NCBI RefSeq assembly: GCF_001646655.1
Contig: NZ_LPZN01000051.1
Location: 21,510 to 85,509, forward strand
From: Rhodococcus gordoniae
GTDB lineage: Bacteria > Actinomycetota > Actinomycetes > Mycobacteriales > Mycobacteriaceae
Direction of reading: 5' to 3'
Length of the DNA stretch: 64,000 nt
Part shown: piece after piece, positions 57,211-64,000 of the stretch
Position numbering within the stretch: the first letter of the stretch is position 1
How the letters are laid out: each line of letters begins with the position of its first letter
Position numbers and translations under genes: made by a program
The notes under the pieces: generated by a model
What the model saw: the letters and a program-made list of their open reading frames with translations, nothing else
Told to the model about the DNA's origin: nothing
Database searches by the model: none

Positions 57211-57960
57211 CTATCCGACGAGTTCGGTCACCCAGTTCTCGTTGCCGAGGGCGTCGACGACGGTTCCCTCGTACACGACGGCCGGGGTCCCGGCCGCTCC
57301 GGTCGTCGCGAGCAGCTGACGTCCCGCCTCCGCGTCGGCCGAGGCCTCCTCGACCCGGGTGCCGTCGGTGATGCACTGTGCGACGTCCTCGGAGGCACCG
57401 GCGTCGCGGGCCATCTGCGCGAGACCCGCGTTGTCGATGTCGCCCTTGCCACCCTCGGCCGGTTGGTTGTCGGGCGACAGCACGGCGTTGTGGAATGCGG
57501 AGAACGCGCGGGCATCCCCGCTCTCGGCGACACACTGCGCCGCAGCCACCACCCGGGTCGAGTAGTCGCCGCTGCTCGACGCCCGGTCGAGGAAGGCGAG
57601 CATCCGGTACCGGACCGCCAGCTGCCCGTCGTCGATCGCCTGGGCGAGCTCCTGCGAATGCTTGTGTTCGAGTTCGGCGCAGTACGGGCACATCGGGTCC
57701 TCGAACAGGTCGACGGTCCGCGGGGCGTCGGGGCGGCCCAGCAGGATCGCACCGTCGTCCTCGATCGACACCTCCACCGCGGCGTTCTGCACGGAGCCGT
57801 AGTCGTCGTTGCGGGGACCGCTGCCACCCGAGGACCACAGCACACCGCCGACGACGAGCACACCGATCACCAGGATGGCGATGCCGCCGAGAATGTAGGT
57901 GAACCTGTTCGATGTCTGCTCCGGTGTGTACTTGCCGGATGGGACCTTCTTCGCGCTCAC
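57211..57960 (-). CDS. Membrane-anchored DsbA-family thiol oxidoreductase
   Basis: 249 residues. A cytoplasmic basic N-terminus is followed by one TM segment (about 21-43, FTYILGGIAILVIGVLVVGG). The thioredoxin-like domain has the redox motif FEDPMCPYCAELE (CPYC, about 90-93) and the cis-Pro GTPAVVYEG. It should form or shuffle disulfides in exported proteins. Similar to M. tuberculosis Rv2969c, which works with a VKOR. Here the next gene encodes a MauE/DoxX-like membrane protein instead, spaced 41 bases, which could re-oxidise it. Confidence 0.88.
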   Translation of the reverse strand: MSAKKVPSGKYTPEQTSNRFTYILGGIAILVIGVLVVGGVLWSSGGSGPRNDDYGSVQNAAVEVSIEDDGAILLGRPDAPRTVDLFEDPMCPYCAELEHKHSQELAQAIDDGQLAVRYRMLAFLDRASSSGDYSTRVVAAAQCVAESGDARAFSAFHNAVLSPDNQPAEGGKGDIDNAGLAQMARDAGASEDVAQCITDGTRVEEASADAEAGRQLLATTGAAGTPAVVYEGTVVDALGNENWVTELVG

Positions 57961-58001
57961 GGATTCTGCCCTCTACTGCTCGTCGGTGGGGAAGGACGAT
58001 C

Positions 58002-58493
58002 TCACTCTGCCATCGACGGCTGAGTGGCCGCTGAGAGGGACATCCGCGAACCCGGACCGAGCGCGAACCAGGTGCGCGGTCGGACGATCAGCCACATCGA
58101 CATCGCCAGAAAGCCGACATCCCGGGCAATCTCGATGGCGTAGTCGCGGCCGTCGACACCCTCGACCACGCCCCCTCCCCCGAAACAGCCACAGTCGATC
58201 GACAGACCACGCGCCCACGCCGAGGCGATCGCGGCGACGAGCGCGACCAACCCGAGTGCGCTGAGGAGCGCTGCGGGGCGGGTCGCCGATCCCACCAGCA
58301 GGACCAGCCCGAGGACCAGTTCGAGCACGGGAAAGACCGCGGCGAACGGCCGCACCCAGTCGGTGGGCAGAATGTGGTACGCCCGAACCGCGACGACGGT
58401 TTGTGTCGGGTCCGAGAACTTCACCCAACCGGAGACGAGCCACACCGCTGCCAGACCGAATCGGGCGAGCGTGGAGACGAGACCGACCCACAT
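58002..58493 (-). CDS. MauE/DoxX-like redox-associated membrane protein
   Basis: 163 residues from ATG 58493. Four TM helices: about 5-25, 45-68, 74-95 and 121-143. GLSIDCGCFGGGG (about 98-110) has a CxC pair with a following glycine run, typical of MauE, which is thought to help form disulfides. Upstream of the DsbA-like gene in the same direction, so the two probably act together in envelope disulfide chemistry. The frame is open upstream, but that part is antisense-like to nothing and lacks homology. Confidence 0.8.
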   Translation of the reverse strand: MWVGLVSTLARFGLAAVWLVSGWVKFSDPTQTVVAVRAYHILPTDWVRPFAAVFPVLELVLGLVLLVGSATRPAALLSALGLVALVAAIASAWARGLSIDCGCFGGGGVVEGVDGRDYAIEIARDVGFLAMSMWLIVRPRTWFALGPGSRMSLSAATQPSMAE

Positions 58494-58519
58494 GCCGGCG
58501 ACAGTACCCGGCAGTCGAC

Positions 58520-59737
58520 TCACCGCGCTGTGTCGCCGGTCACCGGTGCCGCCTGCTCGGCGACGCGGGTGCGCCCGGCCAGGAACCACGGCAGGGTTGC
58601 CGCGAGCATGATCACACCCGTGACCGCGAAGGCCGTCGAGTACGACACCCGGTCCGCGAGGAAACCGGCCGCGATCGGACCGATCACCGCGCCGACGTCG
58701 GCGACCATCTGGAATGCGGCGAGCACAGGCCCGCCCCGGGCCTTGCTGCCCACGACGTCGGCGACCGCCGCCTGCTGCGAGGGGTTCGACAGTCCCGAGC
58801 CCATGCCCGCCACGAACGAGGTGATGAGGAACCACACGACGCTCTCGGTGAATCCCATCGCGATCGTGCTGACCCCGCACACCAGCAGACCGGCCAGGAC
58901 GAAGGGGCGCCGCCCGAACCGGTCGGACAGCTTGCCGGACTTGATGAGGACGAGTGCGTTGCCCACTGCGAACGCCGTCAGCGCGACACCCGCGAAGGCC
59001 TCCCCTTCGTCGAGGGCCTCGACGACGAACAGCGGCACCATCGCGACGCGGACCCCGAACACCACCCAGCCGTTGGCGAAGTTCGATCCGAGGGCCGCGC
59101 GGTAGACGGGCGAGCGCAGCGCGTCGCGCAGGCGCATGACGGGCACGCCGTCCCCCTTGTCGGGACGGGCGAGATCCGACGAGCGCAGGCTGATCCCCAC
59201 GACCGAGGCCGCCACGAGCAGCGCCACGGCGTAGATCAGGAAGGGTGCGCGCAGACCCAGCCCGATCAGCGCACCACCGACGAGCGGGCCGAGAATGTTG
59301 CCCATGAGGAAGCTCGTCGCGTACAGGCCCGAGACACGGCCGCGGGCGTCGGCGGGCGCGATCCGCACGAGCAGCCCGAGCGCCGACACGGTGAACATCG
59401 TCGACCCGATACCGCCGAGGGCCCGGAAGACGAGCAGCTGCCAGTAACTCGCGGCGAACGCGCACGCCCCCGTCGACAGGGCGACGATGAGCAGGCCCGT
59501 GATGTAGACGGGCCGCTCCCCCAGCTTCTGCACCAGCGAACCGCTCGCGGGTGCGAACAGCAGTCGCATCGCCGCGAACGACGACACGACGACGGTCGCC
59601 GCCGTGACACCGACGTCGAAGCTGCGCGCGAATTGCGGCAGCGCGGGAGCCACGAGACCGAAGCCGAGCGCGATGACGAAACTCGCGACGACCAGAACCC
59701 AGATTTCACGCGGCAACGCCGCGTCACGTGTCCGCAT
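58520..59737 (-). CDS. MFS transporter (drug/solute exporter-like)
   Basis: 405 residues from ATG 59737; an in-frame GTG nine codons upstream is possible. Twelve TM helices are predicted. The loop 2-3 motif A appears as SGSLVQKLGERPVYITGL and again as SGKLSDRFGRRPFVLAGL in the second half, and motif C-like GNILGPLVGGALIG follows. Motif C suggests an antiporter/exporter, as in DHA1-type drug:H+ transporters. The substrate is unknown. It follows pgm by 57 bases on the same strand and precedes the MauE gene. Confidence 0.87.
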   Translation of the reverse strand: MRTRDAALPREIWVLVVASFVIALGFGLVAPALPQFARSFDVGVTAATVVVSSFAAMRLLFAPASGSLVQKLGERPVYITGLLIVALSTGACAFAASYWQLLVFRALGGIGSTMFTVSALGLLVRIAPADARGRVSGLYATSFLMGNILGPLVGGALIGLGLRAPFLIYAVALLVAASVVGISLRSSDLARPDKGDGVPVMRLRDALRSPVYRAALGSNFANGWVVFGVRVAMVPLFVVEALDEGEAFAGVALTAFAVGNALVLIKSGKLSDRFGRRPFVLAGLLVCGVSTIAMGFTESVVWFLITSFVAGMGSGLSNPSQQAAVADVVGSKARGGPVLAAFQMVADVGAVIGPIAAGFLADRVSYSTAFAVTGVIMLAATLPWFLAGRTRVAEQAAPVTGDTAR

Positions 59738-59794
59738 GATGCCCACGATGTTAGCGAGGCGCACGACCTCGCCGGGGCGCGGTGGCGGCCGCGC

Positions 59795-61423
59795 TCAGGA
59801 CAGGACGGACGAGACGAGTTCGCGCGCCGCCTGCTGGACCTCGGCGAGATGGTCGGGGCCCCGGAACGATTCGGCGTAGATCTTGTACACGTCCTCGGTG
59901 CCGGAGGGACGGGCGGCGAACCACGCGTTCTCGGTGGTCACCTTCAGGCCACCGAGCGCGGCGCCGTTGCCGGGTGCCGCGGTGAGCGTCGCGGTGATCG
60001 GTTCGCCGGCGAGTTCGGTGGCACCGACCTGCTCGGGCGACAACTTCGACAGCACCGCCTTCTGCTCCCGCGTCGCAGGGGCGTCCACGCGCGCGTAAGC
60101 GGGGTCGCCGTACCGGTCGACGAGTTCGGCGTAGTACCGGGACGGGCTCTTCTCCGTCACCGCGGTGATCTCCGCCGCGAGCAGCGCGAGCACGATGCCG
60201 TCCTTGTCGGTGGTCCACACCGAGCCGTCTCGCCGGAGGAAGGAGGCACCGGCACTCTCCTCCCCACCGAAGCCCAGCGAACCGTCGCTCAGGCCGGGCA
60301 CGAACCATTTGAAGCCCACGGGCACCTCGAGCAGGTCGCGGCCCACTCCGGCGGCGACCCGGTCGATCATCGACGAACTCACCAGCGTCTTGCCCACCTT
60401 GCTCGACTCCGCCCAGCCCGGCCGGTTGCGGAACAGGTAGTCGATCGCGACGGCGAGGTAGTGGTTCGGGTTGAGCAGACCAGCGTCGGGGGTCACGATG
60501 CCGTGCCGGTCGGCGTCGGCGTCGTTGCCGGTCGCGAGGTCGAAGGCCTCCCGGTTGCCGATCAGCGACGCCATCGCATTCGGGGACGAGCAGTCCATCC
60601 GGATCTTGCCGTCGGTGTCGAGTGTCATGAACCGCCAGGTGGCGTCGACGAGCGGATTGACGACGGTGAGGTCGAGCGCGTGCCGTTCGGCGATCTCGCC
60701 CCAGTAGTCGACGCTCGCACCGCCCATCGGGTCCGCACCGATCCGTATCCCTGCGGCACGGACGACGTCGAGGTCGACGATGTTCGGCAGGTCGTCGATG
60801 TAGGCGGCGAGGAAGTCGTGCCGTCCGGCGGAGGCGAGGGCGGAGGCGAGCGGCACCCGCTTCACCCCGTCGAGTCCGGCGGCGAGCAGTTCGTTGGCGC
60901 GGGCGGCGATGGTCGAGGTCGCATCGCTGTCGGCGGGTCCACCGGACGGCGGGTTGTACTTGAAGCCGCCGTCGCGCGGCGGATTGTGCGAGGGGGTGAC
61001 CACGATGCCGTCGGCACGGGCCCCGGATCCGGCGTTGTGCTGCAGGATCGCGTGACTGACCGCGGGAGTCGGGGTGTAGCGGTCGCGGGAGTCGACCACC
61101 ACCTCGACACCGTTCGCGACGAGCACTTCGAGTGCGCTCGCCCAGGCCGGTTCGGACAGCGCGTGTGTGTCGCGGCCGAGGAACAGCGGGCCCGAGGTGC
61201 CCTGCTGCGCGCGGTACTCGACGATGGCCTGGGTGGTCGCGAGGATGTGGTGTTCGTTGAAGGCACCGTCGAGGCTCGAGCCGCGGTGACCGGAGGTGCC
61301 GAATGCCACCTGCTGGGAGACGTTCTCGGGATCGGGCTGCACGGTGTAGTAGGCGGTGACCAGATGTGCGAGGTCCTCGAGATCCGCTGCCGTGGCCGGC
61401 TGTCCCGCTCGTTCGTGCGCCAT
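59795..61423 (-). CDS. pgm: Phosphoglucomutase, alpha-D-glucose phosphate-specific
   Basis: 542 residues. The catalytic phosphoserine loop is [18 protein letters not shown] (about 138-155), the metal loop is [12 protein letters not shown], the sugar loop [12 protein letters not shown], and the phosphate-binding loop [14 protein letters not shown] at the C-terminus. It interconverts glucose 1-phosphate and glucose 6-phosphate, supplying glycogen, trehalose and UDP-glucose synthesis. The N-terminal [13 protein letters not shown] is the family signature. This short form lacks mammalian-type insertions, as in M. tuberculosis PgmA. Confidence 0.95.
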   Translation of the reverse strand: MAHERAGQPATAADLEDLAHLVTAYYTVQPDPENVSQQVAFGTSGHRGSSLDGAFNEHHILATTQAIVEYRAQQGTSGPLFLGRDTHALSEPAWASALEVLVANGVEVVVDSRDRYTPTPAVSHAILQHNAGSGARADGIVVTPSHNPPRDGGFKYNPPSGGPADSDATSTIAARANELLAAGLDGVKRVPLASALASAGRHDFLAAYIDDLPNIVDLDVVRAAGIRIGADPMGGASVDYWGEIAERHALDLTVVNPLVDATWRFMTLDTDGKIRMDCSSPNAMASLIGNREAFDLATGNDADADRHGIVTPDAGLLNPNHYLAVAIDYLFRNRPGWAESSKVGKTLVSSSMIDRVAAGVGRDLLEVPVGFKWFVPGLSDGSLGFGGEESAGASFLRRDGSVWTTDKDGIVLALLAAEITAVTEKSPSRYYAELVDRYGDPAYARVDAPATREQKAVLSKLSPEQVGATELAGEPITATLTAAPGNGAALGGLKVTTENAWFAARPSGTEDVYKIYAESFRGPDHLAEVQQAARELVSSVLS

Positions 61424-61803
61424 GTGTTCTCCTCGTCGATGGTGGTGCCCTCATCTTGCCCGCCGGTCCAGCGGTATGTGCGGGATGAGTACCCGGATCC
61501 GGGCGTCGACACGGCTGGTCGCCGCAAAGGTCACTACTCCGTAGAGACCAAAGTTTCCGACCCCAGAGTCATATTGTTAGCTCACGATATAATCGACTAC
61601 TTTCACCGAGTGGAATGAAGGCCATGCCGGGGAGGACATCCTTCGTTTCGCTCCGCTGTCCCGGCATCGTCTCCGATGTCCTCCGGGCCGACAGCGCGAC
61701 CGTGCCCGTCGCCGAGAAACTCACACCCGAGTCTCGGCGGCGGGCATTGCCGTTCTCCGCGCCGATCCGTTGACCTCCAGTCCGGGATCCCGAAACGACG
61801 AAA
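61424..61803. other. Intergenic region between pgm and the ssrA terminator
   Basis: 380 bases. 61535-61612 is AT-rich compared with the surroundings and contains a perfect TATAAT at 61588-61593 on the plus strand. A 52-codon open frame with strong G/C at third positions starts at ATG 61615 and ends at 61773; it also contains a 10-bp inverted repeat (61631-61640 with 61675-61684). No homologue is recognised. The pgm promoter must lie here. Confidence 0.5.
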
Positions 61804-61840
61804 CCCGGGTAGGTGATCGAGTGTCGATCTCCTACCCGGG
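61804..61840 (-). terminator. Probable native ssrA terminator
   Basis: A 17-bp stem with one mismatch (61804-61820 with 61824-61840) and a three-base loop, followed on the minus strand by TTTCG. It starts five bases beyond the last base of the tmRNA end, so it is the expected terminator of ssrA. Confidence 0.8.
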
Positions 61841-61844
61841 CCGT

Positions 61845-61870
61845 TGGTGGAGCTGCCGGGAATCGAACCC
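61845..61870 (-). other. attL/attR: 3' end of ssrA (tmRNA) at the border of an integrated element
   Basis: Read on the minus strand, 26 bases equal the 3' end of actinobacterial tmRNA: GGGTTCGATTCCCGG, CAGCTCC and ACCA (T arm, acceptor and CCA). From memory this matches the M. tuberculosis ssrA 3' end base for base. Upstream of it (higher coordinates) the sequence no longer resembles tmRNA, and no 5' tmRNA end is found within 400 bases. This is the signature of an element integrated into the 3' end of ssrA, leaving this duplicated att core. The intact ssrA should lie at the far end of the element. Confidence 0.8.
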
Positions 61871-61928
61871 GTTTCGGGTGTTTCTCCTACCAGGCGGTAG
61901 GCAGATATTCGCAGCTCACGCCAGTTTT

Positions 61929-61992
61929 CAGAGTCGACCAGAGTCGATGAGAACAGCCTAGATCTAGGCGGATTGTGGGCAATTTGTGGGCA
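61929..61992. repeat. Repeat cluster beside the att site
   Basis: Three patterns are packed in 64 bases: CAGAGTCGA-type direct repeat (GAGTCGA at 61931-61937 and 61941-61947), a 14-bp palindrome GCCTAGATCTAGGC (61956-61969), and TGTGGGCA twice (61974-61981 and 61985-61992, period 11). Helically phased direct repeats next to an att core are the form of integrase arm-type or excisionase sites. Function inferred. Confidence 0.5.
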
Positions 61993-62102
61993 CGCCACGG
62001 GCAGCGCCACCGATTCACACCCCCCTCAGCGCCTCCACTCGAAATGACCTGACGACCGCTGTCGCCGATTCCATTCGCTCTTCCCCGGAGGAATCCTTAC
62101 CA

Positions 62103-63002
62103 ATGAAACGCGTCCACAGCACCGACGCATACCTCACCATCGGCATCGCCGCACTCGCGTTCCTTCTCTCGTACACCAAGCTCGTCGACCTCGCGTTGCG
62201 TGCCGGCTACGGCGAGTACGCCGCCCACATGTGGCCACTCGACGTCGACGGGCTCATGATCGTTGCCACTCGCGGCGTTCTCCAACTGAGCGGGCCACGT
62301 CGCTACGCCTGGACCCTCCTCGGGGCTGGCACCGGAGTGTCGATGATCGCCGCCGTCGGAAGCCAACTCTTTCCGCCGGGCCCACTCCCCCCGCTCGCGG
62401 CCGCAGCAGTCTCGGTGGTGCCACCCCTGTGCCTCCTCGTCGCACCGCACCTCGCAGTGCAACTGTCGCGGAACGTCCAGGTGCAACCCGAAGACGAGGA
62501 GGTCGCACCCGTCGAGGTCGAGACCGCAGAGATAGTTACCCCTCCCGTCGCACCCGAGCGCACGGTCGACGAAGCTCAAGATCGCAGAGCTCGGGCACTC
62601 GAACTCCTCGCCACGACAGACATGTCCCTACGCGCTGTCGCCAAAGAAGTCGCAGTCACCGACACATCGGTCCGTCGATGGCTGAAGGCCTCAATACCAA
62701 GGGCATGTAACAAAAAAACCAACCGACCGGATAGTCGACTGGAGACATGCGGCGTGACCGCCGCCATGTCTGGCGCCTCGACAGTAGACACTTGGAACGG
62801 ACCCGCTCATGACCAACCCTTACGATCAGCCGAATCCCGTCCCTGCGCAGAAGAAGCGCAAGAAGTGGCCCTGGATTCTCGGTGCGATCATTCTCGTCAT
62901 CATCATCGCTGCGGTTGCAGGCGGAGGCGGGGACGAAACCGAGAACACCGCGACGACGCCGTCCAGCGCCCCCGCAGGGGCACCGGCAGCGGCACCGGCT
63001 GA
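62103..63002 (+). CDS. DUF2637-like membrane protein with C-terminal HTH; 3' end uncertain
   Basis: 299 residues from ATG 62103, with GGAGGA upstream. Four hydrophobic segments (about 9-26, 38-57, 63-83, 92-113), the DUF2637 pattern seen in actinobacterial mobile elements, then an acidic linker and a C-terminal helix-turn-helix (MSLRAVAKEVAVTDTSVRRW, about 179-198). Beyond an A7 run at 62712-62718 the frame becomes Arg/His-rich, with unnatural composition, and overlaps the next gene by 194 bases. Shifting by one base at A7 gives a stop at 62734 or 62757. So a frameshift, real or from sequencing, is likely and the true end is probably before 62760. Confidence 0.65.
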   Translation: MKRVHSTDAYLTIGIAALAFLLSYTKLVDLALRAGYGEYAAHMWPLDVDGLMIVATRGVLQLSGPRRYAWTLLGAGTGVSMIAAVGSQLFPPGPLPPLAAAAVSVVPPLCLLVAPHLAVQLSRNVQVQPEDEEVAPVEVETAEIVTPPVAPERTVDEAQDRRARALELLATTDMSLRAVAKEVAVTDTSVRRWLKASIPRACNKKTNRPDSRLETCGVTAAMSGASTVDTWNGPAHDQPLRSAESRPCAEEAQEVALDSRCDHSRHHHRCGCRRRRGRNREHRDDAVQRPRRGTGSGTG

Positions 63003-63333
63003 GAATGGCGACACCTCAACGATCCCGCCGCTCACTGCTGCACCGCAGACCGGCGAGGGCAAGACCATCGTCTACGAGGTCATCAGCGACAGTGGCACCC
63101 TGAACAGTGTCACGTGGTTCGACGAGAACTCTGCGATGCAGCAGGACACCAGCGTCCCGGCCCCGTGGTCCTTGACAGTGAACAACCGGTCGAGTTTCGT
63201 CACCGCCGGCGTCACCGCGCAAACCGACGGCACCTCGGTGACGTGCCGAGTGATCGTCGACGGCGAGGTCGAAGCAGAAGAGACCGCGACCGGCCAGTAC
63301 GCCGTCGTGAACTGCACCGCACCGGTCTTCTGA
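62809..63333 (+). CDS. MmpS-like membrane protein
   Basis: 174 residues. One TM helix (about 20-40, WPWILGAIILVIIIAAVAGG) after a basic N-terminus, an Ala/Pro/Thr-rich linker, then an MmpS-type beta domain: TIVYEVISDSG, SLTVNNRSSFVTAGVTAQ, VTCRVIVDGEVEAEETATG and YAVVNCTAPV. MmpS proteins assist MmpL lipid exporters in mycobacteria, but no mmpL gene is adjacent. Small MmpS-like proteins of this type are common in actinobacterial elements. It ends before a strong terminator. Start chosen at ATG 62809. Confidence 0.75.
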   Translation: MTNPYDQPNPVPAQKKRKKWPWILGAIILVIIIAAVAGGGGDETENTATTPSSAPAGAPAAAPAENGDTSTIPPLTAAPQTGEGKTIVYEVISDSGTLNSVTWFDENSAMQQDTSVPAPWSLTVNNRSSFVTAGVTAQTDGTSVTCRVIVDGEVEAEETATGQYAVVNCTAPVF

Positions 63334-63353
63334 CCTGTTACTGCGATACGGCC

Positions 63354-63390
63354 AAACGCCCCACTCCCATGCGTGGAGTGGGGCGTTTTC
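63354..63390 (+). terminator. Intrinsic terminator after the MmpS-like gene
   Basis: A perfect 14-bp stem (63354-63367 with 63375-63388) and a seven-base loop, followed by TT to give a run GTTTTC. It can serve the convergent small gene on the minus strand as well, which ends at 63394. Confidence 0.9.
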
Positions 63391-63393
63391 GTG

Positions 63394-63594
63394 TCACGAC
63401 CATTGCACCCCGAACCAGACATCCCCTACATGCGGGGGGCTTTCGATCACCTCGTCGCATTCGCGGCACCTGTACGTGCGGTGGCCGGTGACGCCGGGAG
63501 CGCAGGTGCAGGGGGTCCATCCGACGACGACGCAGTTCGGTCCGAGGCGGTGCCCGTTCGGGCAGGTTTTCGGGGCGCGCTTGTAGGAGGCCAC
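63394..63594 (-). CDS. Small zinc-ribbon-like hypothetical protein
   Basis: 66 residues from GTG 63594. Cysteine and histidine pairs are spaced like a zinc ribbon: CPNGH near the start, CTC in WTPCTCAPG, and YRCRECDEV near the end. No catalytic motif. Small proteins of this kind are found in actinobacterial phages and elements. No good ribosome binding site is seen, so the start is uncertain. It converges on the terminator at 63354-63390. Confidence 0.6.
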   Translation of the reverse strand: MASYKRAPKTCPNGHRLGPNCVVVGWTPCTCAPGVTGHRTYRCRECDEVIESPPHVGDVWFGVQWS

Positions 63595-63889
63595 GCGGAA
63601 AGCTTCGCACGTATGTTCGACTCAAGTTAAAGTTCGGAGTGCGGGTGGTGGGGTTTCGGCCCGGGAAGCACTACCCGCATTCCTTCCCCAGGAATGACGA
63701 GATCGCCAGCTCGCAATGAGGAATTATCTTTGGCGTGGGAGCATCCCCGGTCGAGTCGCGACAGTCATGCGACTGGCGTTGCCACACCACTCAGCGCTGC
63801 GCCGTCCCATTCGTAACGTTCAGTCTCGCTCTCCCGATTGTGCAGAAGGTAGGGCCTTAAATTTGCCATGAAATGACGGCGGGAAGTGG
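63595..63889. other. AT-richer non-coding stretch in the element
   Basis: 295 bases without a convincing gene on either strand. The composition is lower in GC than the chromosome to the left, with short runs such as TTAAAGTT and AATTATCTTT. It should carry the promoter of the gene that begins at 63890. No repeat of note was found. Confidence 0.5.
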
Positions 63890-64000
63890 GTGGCGGTGAC
63901 CGCAGAAGCGGTGGTTATGAACAAGTCGGCAGTCGCACTGGCAGCTGACAGTGCGGTCACTATCTCAGGCGGAAGACGGGGGGTGAAGACATATGAAACC
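63890..64000 (+). CDS. Start of a gene resembling proteasome/HslV-like (Ntn-hydrolase) N-termini, cut by window end
   Basis: 37 codons visible from GTG 63890 (GTG 63896 or ATG 63917 also possible), open to the end. The text VVMNKSAVALAADSAVTISG resembles N-termini of proteasome-type and HslV-type proteins, where a strand is followed by an A/G-D-S/G-x-A/V-T turn. The match is short; only the N-terminal strand-turn is seen. A defence or proteolysis role within the element would be speculation until the rest is read. Confidence 0.4.
   Translation, partial: MAVTAEAVVMNKSAVALAADSAVTISGGRRGVKTYET

Noticed and set aside
58403..61618. Very long plus-strand open frame opposite pgm, the MFS gene and mauE (1071 codons)
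   Set aside because: The opposite strand encodes clear phosphoglucomutase and transporter motifs. The only protein-like part is the last 30 codons in the AT-rich gap, too short to call.
61845..62250. Complete tmRNA gene on the minus strand
   Set aside because: Only the 3' 26 bases match tmRNA. No 5' GGGGCTG partner, tag reading frame or pseudoknot sequences are found upstream; that stretch is the DUF2637 gene.

Overview
The window is GC-rich DNA from an actinobacterium of the Mycobacteriales, most likely a Rhodococcus. The call rests on an Emb-type arabinosyltransferase, an S-(hydroxymethyl)mycothiol dehydrogenase, an MmpS-type protein, a class Ib nrdHIEF operon, frequent GTG starts, and gene order. 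From memory, several blocks follow the Mycobacterium tuberculosis order Rv3031-Rv3055: the GH57/GT4 pair, an Rv3034c-like transferase, an Rv3035-like beta-propeller, Rv3037c, Rv3038c, echA17, Nudix, ABC ATPase, serB2, ctaD, fecB, nrdF, nrdE, nrdI, nrdH, the Rv3054c flavin reductase and its TetR neighbour. Blocks not in that order are inserted between these genes.

Layout. 1-16.7 kb: alpha-glucan genes (GH57 end, GT4, glgX), an amidase, methyltransferases, lipid and nucleotide enzymes, a PTH2-type peptidyl-tRNA hydrolase overlapping serB, and ctaD. 17-23 kb: two FecB-like iron-chelate-binding lipoproteins without a permease, a Nudix hydrolase and one large arabinosyltransferase. 23-27.3 kb: nrdHIEF, with candidate NrdR boxes upstream of nrdH. 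27.5-32.4 kb: a tightly overlapping five-gene operon with a GH26-like lipoprotein, a GAF-PP2C phosphatase, a BcsA-like polysaccharide synthase, a STAS protein and an RsbW-like ATPase. 32.4-36.1 kb: a three-subunit molybdenum hydroxylase of the PaoABC type. 36.3-41.1 kb: flavin reductase/TetR pair, two META-domain lipoproteins, a nucleosidase, a fructosamine-kinase-like protein and nadE. 41.1-45.2 kb: molybdenum cofactor genes (moaD, moaA, moeA, fused moaCB, moaE), which could supply the hydroxylase. 45-57 kb: DEAD-box helicase, CobW GTPase, mycothiol-dependent formaldehyde detoxification pair, a secreted cutinase-like protein, a LuxR regulator with an ATPase domain, an acyl-activating enzyme with an altered P-loop, and a siderophore-interacting/methyltransferase fusion behind a candidate iron box. 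56.8-57.1 kb: two identical tRNA-Ala(GGC) genes. 57.2-61.4 kb: DsbA-like protein, MauE/DoxX-like membrane protein, MFS exporter and phosphoglucomutase.

At 61.8 kb the chromosome is interrupted. The last 26 bases of a tmRNA (ssrA) gene and a terminator remain on the minus strand, but the sequence upstream of them is not tmRNA. This is the expected scar of an element integrated into the 3' end of ssrA. From there to the end of the window the content changes: a DUF2637-type membrane/HTH protein with a possible frameshift, an MmpS-like protein, a small zinc-ribbon-like protein, AT-richer spacers, and the first codons of a gene resembling proteasome/HslV-type N-termini.

The observations most worth following are the exopolysaccharide operon with built-in partner-switch proteins, including a synthase with a roughly 145-residue insertion before its TED motif, and the ssrA-integrated element. 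All assignments come from reading motifs and order; no database search was run.
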